64,000 nt of DNA from contig JAHBCN010000168.1 of assembly GCA_019359885.1 (NCBI GenBank), forward strand, positions 62,001 through 126,000, given 5' to 3'. The notes beneath the pieces were generated by a model. It saw only the letters and a program-made list of their open reading frames with translations, had not been told where the DNA came from and did no database searches. Shown here in pieces: positions 11,701 through 21,289 of this stretch. Position 1 is the stretch's first letter. Each line of letters begins with the position of its first letter. Both the position numbers and the translations under genes were made by a program. This DNA comes from Listronotus oregonensis. Lineage: Eukaryota > Arthropoda > Insecta > Coleoptera > Curculionidae.

Positions 11701-14700
11701 TATTTATCAGTTTATACTCTCTGTTAGCATTTTCTTTTGCAGTTCTGGAAACGTCTGAGTTGGTTAACTTTTTTCATTCAAAATTTAATCACATCTTGGG
11801 GTGTTATCACATGGTTAAGAGCTATTTTTAATATTGATTTTTTTTGTAAGTCTACTTTTTATTGACTATTATATTTTATGTTTTTATTTTTCTTGTTCAT
11901 ATTTACACATGATTTTTTAATTATAAAGAACCTGCGTAAGAACTGGTGGCGCCTCTCGTTAGTTTTGTAAGTTCGTACGCAAGGACGAGCTGTTTATAAA
12001 TATGCATTTTAATACTGACTAACGAATCATAAAATTTTTTATTAATATTTTTTTGTAATCTTTACAAATTTAATAAATAAATATATTACAATAACTTATT
12101 GAAACAATAAGCATTAAAAAGAAGGTTATATAATTAAGTGATTGAGTGTAAAAAAAGTTAAACACAAGCCCAGATCTGGTAACACCGTTGTTGTGTTGTG
12201 TCATAATACAGTAAAACTGAGTCAAATATAAAATTTTATTCGTTTTCATCAAAACCTCATTTAATAGAATGTCAATAAAAGTTGTATAGTAGTATAGTAA
12301 GTGTATATGCGTTGACAATAAATATACAGTGTGTACATAATGTATGGAACAAATTATTTGTTTAAGCAAAAGAAATTGATAATTTTCTCGAACAGTTAAA
12401 TAATAACTTTAAATTGCGCATTTTTTGACATAAAATATAAATATACAGGGTGACTCATGTAGTAGATATGACATTATTGATGAATGCAGATTTATCTCCA
12501 AGATGACCCGATTTTAAAATAAACTACTTATTGTTTTAGGTGGCAATTTTGTAGTTATAGGGTGTTTAAGCTTTGTGTACATAATAATTTCTATCCTTTG
12601 CGAAGTAGGTAAATGCATAAGTAATTTAATAATATTACTTAGGTACTTGATAAAAAATAATATTTTGTCAGCATAAGCATTACCATAGTTACAAGACAGA
12701 TATTAAAAGCGTTTTCAAGTATTGCTGGTACCCACACACACAAAATTAAGAAAAAAAAGCAGAAAAAATATTAAGACCCTGTACCTACAAAACTGTGAGT
12801 TGGTCATAAAAAAATATCTATTTTTAAAATCAGCTCTTCTTGGAGGTTATAAATTTGCAATAAAATATGCGGGTTTCAATTTAAAAAAATCGTCGATGAC
12901 ATCATATTATTATTTACTACACGAGGCACCCTGTATATTTTTATTTTATGTATAAAAATCACAATACTAAATTATTACTTACGGGTTCTAGGAAAGTTTT
13001 AATATTTTTTTTTGCTTTAGCAAATAATGTATGTTCTATACATTATGTATACAATTTTTTACTGCCCTGTAACCACGAAACTGCCATCTAAAACCATAAG
13101 TATTTTATGTTTTTAAAAATAGCTCTTCTTGGAAATTATAAATCTGCAATAAAATATTGGAAAATTCATTTAAAAAATCGTCGATGACGTCATATCTACT
13201 ACATGAGTCACCTTGTTTACTTATATTTTATGTCAAAATATGCGCAGTTTAAAACTATTTTTTACATGTTCAAGGAAGTTTTTTAAGTTTTTTCGCTTAA
13301 GCAAAAAAGTGTATTTATTGAAATAAACATACCATACATTATACATTACGTACACACTGTATGTTCCATACATTAAAAACTTACTGTATATTTATGATAT
13401 TAATTTTACTATTTTTTTAGCCCATATGGTACCCGCAAATCCATTATTTTTTGAAACTCACTTTATAATTACAATGTTTGACATTTTTTCTTTTAATGAC
13501 TAATTTATAATTACTGTAGCAATCAGTATAAAATTAAATTCCTCTCACATACTAAATGCTAAATTTTGCCACCATGAGCGCTAGTGCATAATCAGCAAAG
13601 TCACGCAGATTCTCTATAATAATATACCAGTATTTACCTTAACCTTCAAATTATTTAAATTAATTGAGACGCACGCACCGCAAGTCCGCTGAACGGCAAA
13701 CTTTAAATATCATATATTAAAAAAACAATTCTAAAAGAAGTATTTAAAATAGTTTCTTGTTTAACAGAAATGGAACAGCTACAAAGAATGTTACGCCGAC
13801 ATTACCCGTTCGGAAAGCACAAAACCAAGGTCGCCAGTCTACCTCAGTCGAAATCTGAGGTTGTACAGACAAAGAATATCAAATAGTAAAAAAACGAGGA
13901 ATATATGTCCGCCCCCTGAAGAAGAAAATAGCCAAAATAAAAGGTTACAAGATCAGAGGGAGGCAAATAAAGGCGCTGCGAGACTCGAAAACGAAAATAT
14001 CGACCTTTTCGAGGCTCTGGAGAGAAAGTTGACGGAGAGGGTACCTGAGAGAAATCACACCGATCATCCAGGCTACGAAGTTAATGACGAACAACAGTGT
14101 AAATTTAATTTGCACGATTCAAAAATTACCTTTACCTTAACGAAGGATTGTTATCTGTACAAAAATAGTGCCTTTTTCAGAGCTAGACAGGTAAGTAAGT
14201 GTGAACTAATAAACTTGATATACATATAGTGTTTGTTCTTAGTTTTTCAGAAGATTATTTTCCAATAAAAAGATAAAACCAAAGACATATAAAAATACAG
14301 ACGTTTTTATTTACATTAAAATGTTTAAGAAAAATATTGGCCAACATTGGATTGACACTGCCAACAGTGCAATTCTTGGTTCGAAAATATGCTATATTTA
14401 TTATAAATATCAAAATATCGGATATTTATGATATACAGGGTGATTGGTAAGTAGAGACGAAAAATGAAAACTCGAATTAATTTTTTAATTCTGAATCGAA
14501 AACCAAGAATACTTTTTTTGCAAATTTTTCTTCATTTTCAAGATATTTTACTATAAAGTTCTGGCAAAAAAAAAAATTAAATCACATTGTGGGTGTCGCT
14601 AATCTTAGTTGGCGCTTTCAAACTATTACGTCATATGAAATCAAGTTTGACCGTTGTCAAAAGTTGGACACTTTGGTGCACATGCTTGATAATTATTATG

Positions 14701-17099
14701 TTGTACCAATACACATAAACAATATCACCGTATTCTTCGTTAGTAAATTCCATTTTCTTGAGATTTTTTCAATAACAGATTGACAAGTGTCTAACTTTTG
14801 GTTAGACTTGATTTCATATGACGTAATAGTTTGAAAGCGCCAAATAAGATTAGCGACACCCACAATGTGATTAAAAATTTTTTTGGCATAGCTTTATAGT
14901 GAAATATCATGGAAAAGAAGGAAAATTTGCAAAAAAAAATCTTGTTTTTCAATTTAGAAATAAAAAAATTAATTCGGGCGTTTATTTTTCGCCTCTACTC
15001 ACCAATCACCCTGTATATCCGATATATATCAAATGTCTGATATATCCATTTTGTTAATAAACAGTTATATTCTATAAATACAAAAGTTATTTAATGCTTC
15101 TTAAATACTCAGTAAGGAAGTAAAATCGTTTCTGTACTTTGTCAATTACTTTCTTTGTAAAAAATAATGGAATAAACACAAAAAACTTACACTTTCCTAA
15201 CGAACTTTTTCTGACACGACTGACGCCATTAATACCGACAGAAGTGTTGCCATTTATGGATTAGAACTTCTATTAGGGAGTATGTTTTAACTCTACTCCA
15301 ACGTAAACCACAATTGAGAAGTAGAAATACAGAAACAAACGCCAAAAATTACTTAATAATATAAAATTTTTAAACCATTTTTGTATTCATATATATCATA
15401 AAAAATCATTTGATATATATCCTCGAACCCTGGTACAATAATAATTAGTATATGACCTTTTGAAACAGACTTATTCAAAGCGCGGTTTGAGCGGCAGGTA
15501 TTATACTAATGTTGCCAGCTATAGTCTATCCAAAAGGACTATATCGACGGCAAACTAATTAATTTTGGTCGCTTTAACAATATGAAATTTTAACTATAAA
15601 GGTATTTTTTAAATAAAAAAACTGTTAACGTGTGTACCTAAACAATAGGACATATCCCACGATTTAAAATAGGAACAGTAATTTTTTAACTATTATAAAT
15701 AATCTTGTTTATACACATAGTTCGTATTGTAAATTTTTTGATATTAAATTCGTAGAGGTGCATTGCACAGTGAATCGAGACGTAAAGAATATTAGTTGAA
15801 ATAAATAATTGATAATTGTATTGGGCCAAACACTTTCTTTTTATATTTAAATTCCAAAGTTCTAGTAGGTATCTAGTTCTCTAAAATAACGATTATATTT
15901 TAATACACTTCTTCCAAAAAAAAAAATAGTAAATTCGTATGTTGAAATATTTTTTAAAGCTTTGATTTTTATAGGTTTCTATTGTTTGCCCTTTTTAAAG
16001 ATAAATTCTTATTTTTAAATACTAACATTTCAATTTCTGATTTTTTCAACATGAAAAAGAATCATGGGGATTCGTTTGTCAACATGTCACCTAACGGCAT
16101 TTTGCGGGGTTGGAACAAATCTAATGCTTTCTATATATATTGGACCTCTCGCGTTCCCTTGGCGTAAGTTGTGACACGTGCACCATAACCTTTTTTGCGG
16201 ATACGTTATTGTTTTAAAACTGCAAATAGTTGGTGAAAATGGAAATGATTTTAATCTGTCTGTAGGCTGTTGGATGTAATACTAGCTGATCGTTTTATAA
16301 GCAAACAATGTAAACAAAATTTCCCGCCGGCAAAGGAAAAAGTGTTATCATAGCAATATAGATACAAACAAACAACAAAACAAGCTTCAACAACTTAATA
16401 TTTATTAAACTAAAAAAAAACTAAAACTAAAATTTATTTTTTAGTTGAATATTGAACTGCTTATCAATACGAAATTAAAACGCAATCTATCCGATTGCGT
16501 TTTAATTCCGCAATGTGTTAAAAACGTTACTATTATTGACAGTATCCACTGACTGCTTTATGTTACATTACTATAGCAACTATTCACCGACTCCGGTCTA
16601 GGCCGCCTTGCGAACCCACTTATCTTTAATAATTATTACTATTAAAAAGATATTTTTTGCATTAATTTGTGGCCGTTTGAAGAAAACACAGCATATTTTA
16701 TTTGGAGGAAAGGTTACTTTTCATGGATTGCTTTTTGTTACCAGCATCACTCCGTTCGGGTGTTAACCACGAGCGCGCCATAAAAAGTATCACTTTTCCT
16801 CCATATAAAATAATATACTACTGTGAAATCAATGTCTAAAATCTATTTTCTTTTCTTTACAGTCTCATCCGAAAGTGACCAAACACAAAGCCACGAAGTT
16901 CCGGAGCTGGCTGAAAAAGTGGGCGAGTTCGAACGTGAGTGAAACACAAGCGAAACAGTGCACGGACTGGCTCATGGGTAGGGGTGAGGGCGTAGTGCCG
17001 AATAGGACGCGCGTGCTAGCCGATAACGATCTCCAACGGACTCCCTACGTTCCGTACAACAGGTATCGCGTAGACAGACTAAGTGAGGGTTCCACGTAG
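4617..17099 (+). CDS. Sin3A: Sin3A, paired amphipathic helix corepressor scaffold (3' part)
   Basis: Sin3 bridges DNA-bound repressors to the Rpd3/HDAC complex in the nucleus. Six exons are visible: 4617-5731, 6333-6520, 6855-7231, 10988-11224, 13768-14190 and 16863-17099, all with GT-AG borders. They carry, in order, PAH3 (LRKALRSQEVYNNFLRCL onward), the HDAC-interaction domain (LEIDLATAKRLGASYCIIP, the YEEYMYRCEDERFELD block), an acidic/Lys-rich linker, and the Sin3 C-terminal domain ending in TPYVPYNRYRV. PAH1 and PAH2 are missing and must lie left of the window. About 858 codons are visible. Phases agree at every junction except 7231 to 10988, where either a 37-nt extra exon (10507-10543) or a 1-nt indel near 11025-11032 is needed. 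Introns are heavily loaded with transposons. Identity is certain; the start of the protein is not in the window. Confidence 0.95.
6333..6520 (+). CDS. Sin3A: Sin3A exon: charged low-complexity linker
   Basis: Acceptor TAATTTCAG and donor CCT|GTAAGT. It encodes 62 codons of Asp/Glu/Lys/Ser/Pro-rich sequence (DDDNEEKESPGSS onward, ending HAQTSNP), a disordered linker between the HDAC-interaction and C-terminal domains. Phase fits both neighbours. Confidence 0.9.
6637..6692 (+). mobile_element. Very short 3' end of the CCTA-tailed retroposon
   Basis: GGTGGAAGGG, CCCACTCACTTTAAACC and then CCTACCTACCT match the last 50 or so bases of the 955-bp element at 58798-59752, including the small terminal hairpin and tail. 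It looks like a severely 5'-truncated insertion in a Sin3A intron. Confidence 0.6.
6855..7231 (+). CDS. Sin3A: Sin3A exon: start of C-terminal domain
   Basis: Acceptor TCTTTCAG and donor GAGCG|GTAAGC. It encodes EEAYTLFMANNNWYIFLRLH and RLLRIYERAVKIA, the conserved opening of the Sin3 C-terminal domain, through YEDTLREMFGIHAYIAFTLD to VSYAVRQLQHCVTE. It ends with two bases of a codon. Confidence 0.95.
7505..8240. mobile_element. Sin3A: TIR element (MITE) in Sin3A intron
   Basis: The block with CACCCGGATATTATGATTGG and CTTCTTGACAGTGTTGACGC at about 7543-7590 returns inverted at about 8163-8216 (GTCAACACTGTCAAGAAG, CCATAATATCCGGGG). Arms are about 80 bp, ends imprecise, and no coding frame is seen. 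A fragment of a separate dispersed family (7810-7940) is embedded in it. Confidence 0.6.
7810..7940 (-). repeat. Dispersed family R fragment, antisense
   Basis: Its reverse complement shares the AACTAACCA(G)AACTAACCATGACC block, the GAATTTGTCTAAATTATCC block and the following AT-rich tail with the copies at 18332-18610 and 27690-27950. Confidence 0.5.
8702..9025. mobile_element. Nested hAT-like MITE, 324 bp
   Basis: It begins CAGGGCCGGATTTAA and ends TTTACGC...CCACCCCTT in inverted relation, with GCCGCCC/GGGCGGC subterminal blocks in opposed orientation. TATAGCGC is duplicated at 8694-8701 and 9026-9033. It is inserted inside the 2008-bp element, so it is younger. Confidence 0.75.
9385..10005. 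mobile_element. Second nested TIR element
   Basis: GACAAAGCTCGATATCTCC with AAATCGTC and GAAAAACT at about 9395-9440 is mirrored by AGTTTTTC, AAACGATATTGGAGATG and AAGCTTTGTC at about 9950-9995. No target duplication could be defined. Confidence 0.5.
10507..10543 (+). other. Sin3A: Candidate 37-nt Sin3A micro-exon
   Basis: A good acceptor (AAACTTCAG) and a strong donor (CGA|GTAAGT) bracket 37 nt. Inserted between 7231 and 10988 it brings the reading frame to phase 0 and lets exon 10988-11224 be read without a shift. It would add a basic peptide (KRQDQTVHGKKR) that makes this stretch 12 residues longer than in the vertebrate family. It may be real and compensatory, alternatively spliced, or a coincidence. 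Confidence 0.4.
10988..11224 (+). CDS. Sin3A: Sin3A exon with an internal frame conflict
   Basis: Acceptor GTTTACAG and donor CTAAT|GTAAGT; 237 nt. From about 11030 the frame reads KRGAAGGLCANAH, then AYQRAAEKVVQEENCFKIYV and LTIELLDTEPED, all conserved in Sin3. Before that point the conserved-looking residues (CTELYLKEQ) are in a different frame, one that would join directly to the exon ending at 7231. Both cannot be translated from the sequence as given without a 1-nt correction or an extra exon upstream. Confidence 0.9.
11340..12326. other. Sin3A: Sin3A intron, unassigned sequence
   Basis: AT-rich apart from a more GC-rich patch at about 11400-11720 (GGCGGCGCGGCAGCCGAC, ACCGCCCCGTGTG). 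No coding frame or bounded repeat was found, so the patch may be a transposon relic. Confidence 0.35.
12327..13359. mobile_element. Nested Tc1/mariner-type MITEs with duplicated right arm
   Basis: Outer ends CAGTGTGTACATAATGTA and TACGTACACACTG are inverted and flanked by TA. A second pair of ends, CAGGGTGACTCATGTAGTAG at 12446 and CTACATGAGTCACCTTG ending at 13215, lies inside and is also TA-flanked on the left. The right arm occurs twice, about 289 bp apart: AGCTCTTCTTGGA near 12832 and 13121, GTCGATGAC near 12892 and 13181. No transposase is present. Confidence 0.65.
13768..14190 (+). CDS. Sin3A: Sin3A exon: conserved C-terminal domain with acidic insert
   Basis: Acceptor TTTAACAG and donor GACAG|GTAAGT; 141 codons. 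It reads KWNSYKECYADITR, SPVYLSRNLRLYRQR, then a charged variable stretch, and finally CKFNLHDSKITFTLTKDCYL and LYKNSAFFRARQ. This is the block that in vertebrate Sin3 contains the FLPRNLR and CRFKLNSYKMVYV motifs. Confidence 0.95.
14436..15013. mobile_element. Foldback MITE of Tc1/mariner type, 578 bp
   Basis: The ends CAGGGTGATTGGT and ACCAATCACCCTG are flanked by TA (14434-14435, 15014-15015). The two arms are complementary over about 250 bp, including GGGTGTCGCTAATCTTA and TTACGTCATATGAAATCAAG, around a loop of some 80 bp. It lies in the last Sin3A intron. Confidence 0.8.
15020..16460. other. Sin3A: Last Sin3A intron, nothing recognised
   Basis: AT-rich, with scattered open frames that show no family resemblance and no splice support. 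No repeat boundary was found. Confidence 0.35.
16467..16510. repeat. Near-perfect hairpin, 18-bp arms
   Basis: GAAATTAAAACGCAATC is followed after TATCC by GATTGCGTTTTAATTCC. It may be the core of a decayed foldback element. Confidence 0.65.
16685..16832. mobile_element. Sin3A: Foldback element next to a Sin3A acceptor
   Basis: CACAGCATATTTTATTTGG with AGGAAAGG, ACTTTTCATGG on the left pairs with CCATAAAAAGT, CTTTTCCTCC and ATATAAAATAATATACTACTGTG on the right, with a loop of about 50 bp. It ends 30 bp before the last coding exon, within the region where a branch point would be expected. Confidence 0.6.
16863..17099 (+). CDS. Sin3A: Sin3A last coding exon
   Basis: Acceptor TCTTTACAG; 79 codons including the TAG stop at 17097-17099. 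It encodes SHPKVTKHKATKFRSWLKKW, CTDWLMGRGEGVVPNRTRV and TPYVPYNRYRVDRLS, the usual end of insect Sin3A. A 148-bp foldback sits 30 bp upstream of its acceptor. Confidence 0.95.
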   Translation, partial: SHPKVTKHKATKFRSWLKKWASSNVSETQAKQCTDWLMGRGEGVVPNRTRVLADNDLQRTPYVPYNRYRVDRLSEGST

Positions 17100-17889
17100 G
17101 GAGAGAGGGAGTGAAATGTGTGTTGATTAATAGATAGCGGTGAGGCTTAAAGGGTTGGAGTTGTAGATAGGTACACTTATTTTTAGTGCTGAGTCAGTAG
17201 TTTATTTTCCAATCAAAAAGAATACTAGATAAACAGTCTAAATGAAATTTACTTTTTTATCACTTGATGTGAGATATAATAGATCAATTTGGATGTCACA
17301 TAGCCTGTAAGTGGCTTTAACCACTCTTATTAACATATCAGGAACTATAATCGTCTCTCTTTGTATGTCACTAAAACTGGTGTATCAGTTTCTGTAATTC
17401 ATGCAGGGTAATCTCTAATAATGGAAGCCTAAAGGTGTTTTTATGTTCACGCACACTTTTTGGTTTTTAAAAATTGCTGCAATTTTGTTTCATGCAAAAA
17501 GAACACGGCGGGCGTCCTTTTTCTTGCAGCTGCCCGGCAGTTTTGCTGAGTAAAATATTTTGACAGTATACAATTAATTTGACATGGAAGAGCGTCGAAC
17601 GTTGGATAAAATATACTCATAAATAACAAGCGAAAAATGCATTTGTGCATTAATTTCATACTTAAAAATTTTAAACGTAATATAATAAGTTTTTTACAAA
17701 TTTCAGTCAGTTCGACCGCGGTAGTAATTGTTTTTAAATGACAGGTCTTGGCGATAACTTTGACATAAATCATATGAATAAAGACGTCATTTTGTTTTGA
17801 CGTACTGCGCTTGTCCATTTTAAATTCATATTGCCATCTAGAAGTGCAGAGAGTGTACAAGAAAGGATTTTTTATTATTTTGTACACAA
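17100..17889 (+). other. Sin3A: Sin3A 3' flank, probable 3' UTR
   Basis: Follows the Sin3A stop. AATAAAG at about 17778 is a possible polyadenylation signal, but no cleavage site can be fixed from sequence. A long minus-strand open frame here overlaps the next hAT-like element and is not taken as a gene. Confidence 0.3.
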
Positions 17890-18329
17890 TAGCGATGTAA
17901 CGAATATTTCCATACGCGGATATTCGCATATTTTTGCATATTCGCATTCGCAAAATTTCTGCGAATGTTTTGCGAATATGAATATCAGGAAAAAAAACAA
18001 TTTGAAGATAACAATAGGTTAATAAAATTAAAATCCATTCATTTTTTTTATACAAGAAAAAGTAACTTAACCTCGTAATCACATTATTAGTCTCGTAATC
18101 ACTTTATCATTTGGTATTATTTATTTATTTACTTTACTTCGGGCAATGAAGCTTAACAATTAAATTTTTATTAGAACTTATAAGACAAAAAATTTATAAT
18201 GCAATGTAAACAAACAAAAACAAATTTTTACATGAAATTTGAACAAAAGTAAACATTCGCATTCGCGAATGTCGGTAGCAGATATTCGCATTCGCGAATG
18301 TTCAAAAAATGACATTCGTTACATCACTA
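17890..18329. mobile_element. hAT-like non-autonomous element, 440 bp, ATTCGCGAAT arrays
   Basis: The ends TAGCGATGTAACGAATA and CATTCGTTACATCACTA form the TIR. Subterminal arrays of ATTCGCATTCGC, GCGAATATG and ATTCGCGAATG fill both flanks. The 8 bases either side do not match, so the target duplication has decayed or one flank has been replaced. Confidence 0.7.
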
Positions 18330-18331
18330 CT

Positions 18332-18610
18332 AACCATGACCGACCAGAACTGAGGGCTTTTTAATTCGTCTAAATTATTCCTACGTTTGATTAAGCCATG
18401 GCAGAATTGCGGCCTTAATGGAAAAGTTTACTATTCCTACCGTTAGTGATCACGTCTGAAATATAATTGGGGAAAATAAAAAGCCGGTTTAACTAACCAC
18501 AACTAATCATGATCGATCAGGACTGAGGGCTTTTGAATTTGTCTAAATTACCCCTACGTAGAGGTTAATAAAATTTTAATAATTTTTAATATGGTGTTTA
18601 TTTGGGTCGT
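18332..18610 (+). repeat. Dispersed family R, with internal tandem duplication
   Basis: CCATGACCGACCAGAACTGA at 18334 and TCATGATCGATCAGGACTGA at 18507 begin two units about 173 bp apart. Both continue GGGCTTTT..AATT..GTCTAAATTA..CCTACGT. The same family recurs at 27690-27950, antisense at 7810-7940, and as the GCCATGGCAAAATT block at 53390-53455. Confidence 0.6.
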
Positions 18611-18653
18611 CACAGTGGTTGGTGTACAAAACGAGAATCATAAAATTGATTTA

Positions 18654-19459
18654 GGGTTTGTTCCAACAAGAAATCCGGTATCGTTTCGAAATCGTTTTTG
18701 AACTGTTTTTTGGTGCGCTTAGACACATGCATATAACCCTACTTTCTACACAAGAAAAAATAAACATTATTTGATCAAATGGTTTTAATTATACACATAA
18801 ATTAAAAATTAAGTTAAGTTAAAAAGATAAACAACTTTTAACTTTCTTAACTTATTTTAATTTTTTAACCTTATCATAAAATGAAATAAACGTTTCCTTT
18901 TTAAAATAATTAAACTCCCACACATTAACATCATAAAAATTATATATTTTTTGGACAAATATTTATTTAAAAAGTTAACAAATTACCGGACAGCTGCCAG
19001 AGAGTGCACCAATAAAATAGAAATCACGAAAACCCTATTAACAGTGATTTGCCCTACGTATGCTAAATTTTATTGTTATTTTTAAACTGATTTGCATGTT
19101 TTCACACAAATTATAATAACTTAATTTTTGTTAACTTAAATTAACTTAACTTTTCTGCATAATCCTACCTTAACAGTAAACATATGAAGATGAAATATGA
19201 CACAATAAACATGAAACAGCTGTTAAAAATCAAAAATCCAGTGCCAAGATGTTCAATGCGCAAGTCAACCCAAACAGTTTTCAATTTAGGCCATGTATCA
19301 GAATTACCGTTCTGAAACCGTAACTAAACGATCCCAAGTTTTGTTGGTACACAAACAGGATCGTCCGATAACCATCACGTCTCTGTTGGAACGCACTTTA
19401 ATCACTGCGCATGAGCGTGATCGTTGGGTGACGGTTTTTCGACGTGCTGGAACAAACCT
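18654..19459. mobile_element. PIF/Harbinger-like MITE, 806 bp
   Basis: The ends GGGTTTGTTCCAACA and GCTGGAACAAACC are inverted and flanked by TTA (18651-18653 and 19460-19462), matching the 3-bp target duplication of the PIF/Harbinger superfamily. ATCGTTT-type blocks recur inverted further in. No transposase remains. Directly repeated ACAAAACGAGAAT motifs lie in both flanks (about 18626 and 19477). Confidence 0.65.
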
Positions 19460-19462
19460 TTA

Positions 19463-21025
19463 ATAATTCATTGCACAAAACGAGAATATTTTAGTTAAAT
19501 TTTTGAAGTGTACAAAACTAGAAAACACCACAAGCAAGGCTTAAAGTAAAAACCAAATTAAAAGTTTTTTCTTGTGTATTTTCTGAAATTATTCTTTTAA
19601 AAAATACCACCGGCTTACCATTTTTTTCTTAGAAACACCTGCCTCTATGGTTGAGTTAAACATTATCTAAAATTTGTGATATTACATACATATTTGTGGC
19701 TTTTCTTATGTGTAAAAAAATAGACATTATTTAAAGTCATCTAAAAAAATAAAAATATTTTAAATTAATATTTTTTGATGCCGAATTCATAAAATGACTA
19801 AAACTGACTCTATTTTGACGTCAGCAAAATTTGTTGGTGTATATTTCAGATTCTGTATTATTTTAAAGGTTCACAAATTTATATTACTCAGCACTGACAA
19901 CATATCTACAATCCAACCACTTTCGCCACTACAGTTGTACATAATTTTACTTCGAAAGTGCTAAAAACATTTGCAGTTCCTTCAAAAGATTTAGTGTTTT
20001 CCAGTGTTATGTCGGGGGTAACGATCTCTCTCTGTGACTGCGAGATAGGGAGTCAAAAGTTTTTAAATGTTTCATATCAATTCATATACCTTATAATTTG
20101 AAGTATCAATAAGTAAGATTGAATCATGTTATTTATAGTCCACAGTGCAGAATACATGCTATCAAGTAATTAATATGTACTTGAAACTTTGTGGGTAGCT
20201 TCCTTATGGCAAGTTTGACAAAGCTTCTCTTTTGAACCTGCAACTTTAACAACATGTCTATGTATTCTGTACTCCAAATTATTATTTGTATGATTTAAGG
20301 TTTAAAATAATCACTAGATTATGGTATCTTTCTTTCTTATTGGTAACTTTACACTTTACTTTTCGTAATTTTCAGAGTATGTATTTTGTTTTAAGTTAAT
20401 TGAACCGGTTTATTTTTTTTTATTTTGCATTTTTTATTATTTTAATTTATTTTCTACTTTATACTTATTGTATTTCTAAATGTCTTTCAAATGAAAACCT
20501 AAATCTGGGAGAGATTTGCCAAAATGAATTAGGATTTATAAGCTGATCCTTGTGTTTTCCGGATTCGTCATTTAAGACTGAAAATACAGTATTTTTAAAT
20601 TATTGCCTTCATCTTTAATATTCATTAATTTAGTTTATTTTAAAACATCATATAATATAGCAAAAACAAGTTTTACAGAAAACTTAACGCCCTTTTAGGT
20701 TGTTTATTTAACAAATTCTCTTATACTTTTCTAGTCTATTTAAAATTTTATTTTAAAGAAAAAAATAAAAATTGATCTGACAAGTACTTTAAAAGCTTAA
20801 AAAAAATAGCGTTAAGTATTTGTAAATAACTAGTCTTTAAAACACTTGCTCTATTCCGAGAACTCAGACTATGCCGTCGTGTTCGGAAAATCGCGCGTTT
20901 TAAAGACTTTAATATCCACTTATACTTTAATATACTATTGTGTTAACTCAAAATTGTTAAACTATTAGGTATGCTCTCGGTCCAATGTAAATAATCTTAA
21001 ACATATGTCATATGTCTTTTGTGAT
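19463..21025. other. Intergenic, nothing recognised except one short palindrome
   Basis: AT-rich. At 20833-20912, AGTCTTTAAAAC with TCCGA is mirrored by TTCGGAAAA and GTTTTAAAGACT, a decayed hairpin. No gene seen. Confidence 0.35.
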
Positions 21026-21250
21026 TCACCGTTTCACATTCGCACAGGATATGGTAGGCTGTTTCTTCCCCTCGTCGCCCATTCTGCAACTTGGATCCCC
21101 ATTGTATGAGCCTATCTGGTGTAGGTGTCCTCTTAGGTTATCGTGCCCTGTTAGCAACCCCACTGTTATGCGAAGTCTTTTCCTACTTTGTCTGAGTAGT
21201 TCTTCCTTCGTTCTTTTGGATGGGCCCTTTATAAAGCCTTTTCCATGTGT
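21026..21250 (-). mobile_element. Non-LTR retrotransposon 3' fragment, antisense
   Basis: On the minus strand it encodes RNSGVANRARnNL-like sequence, HLHQIGSYNGDPSCRMGDEG and KKQPTISCANVKR. This is the same cysteine/histidine-containing C-terminus as the copies at 2945-3400 and 31880-32230. It is a truncated, frameshifted relic. Confidence 0.65.
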
Positions 21251-21289
21251 TATTCTACTGAAGCTTACTGGCGTCAATTTGATATAATT

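Noticed and set aside
17447..18082. 211-codon minus-strand open frame
   Set aside because: It runs into the hAT-like element at 17890-18329, has AT-driven composition and no domain or splice support.
21012..21287. Plus-strand 91-codon frame
   Set aside because: Shadow of the antisense retrotransposon fragment, whose coding sense is the minus strand.
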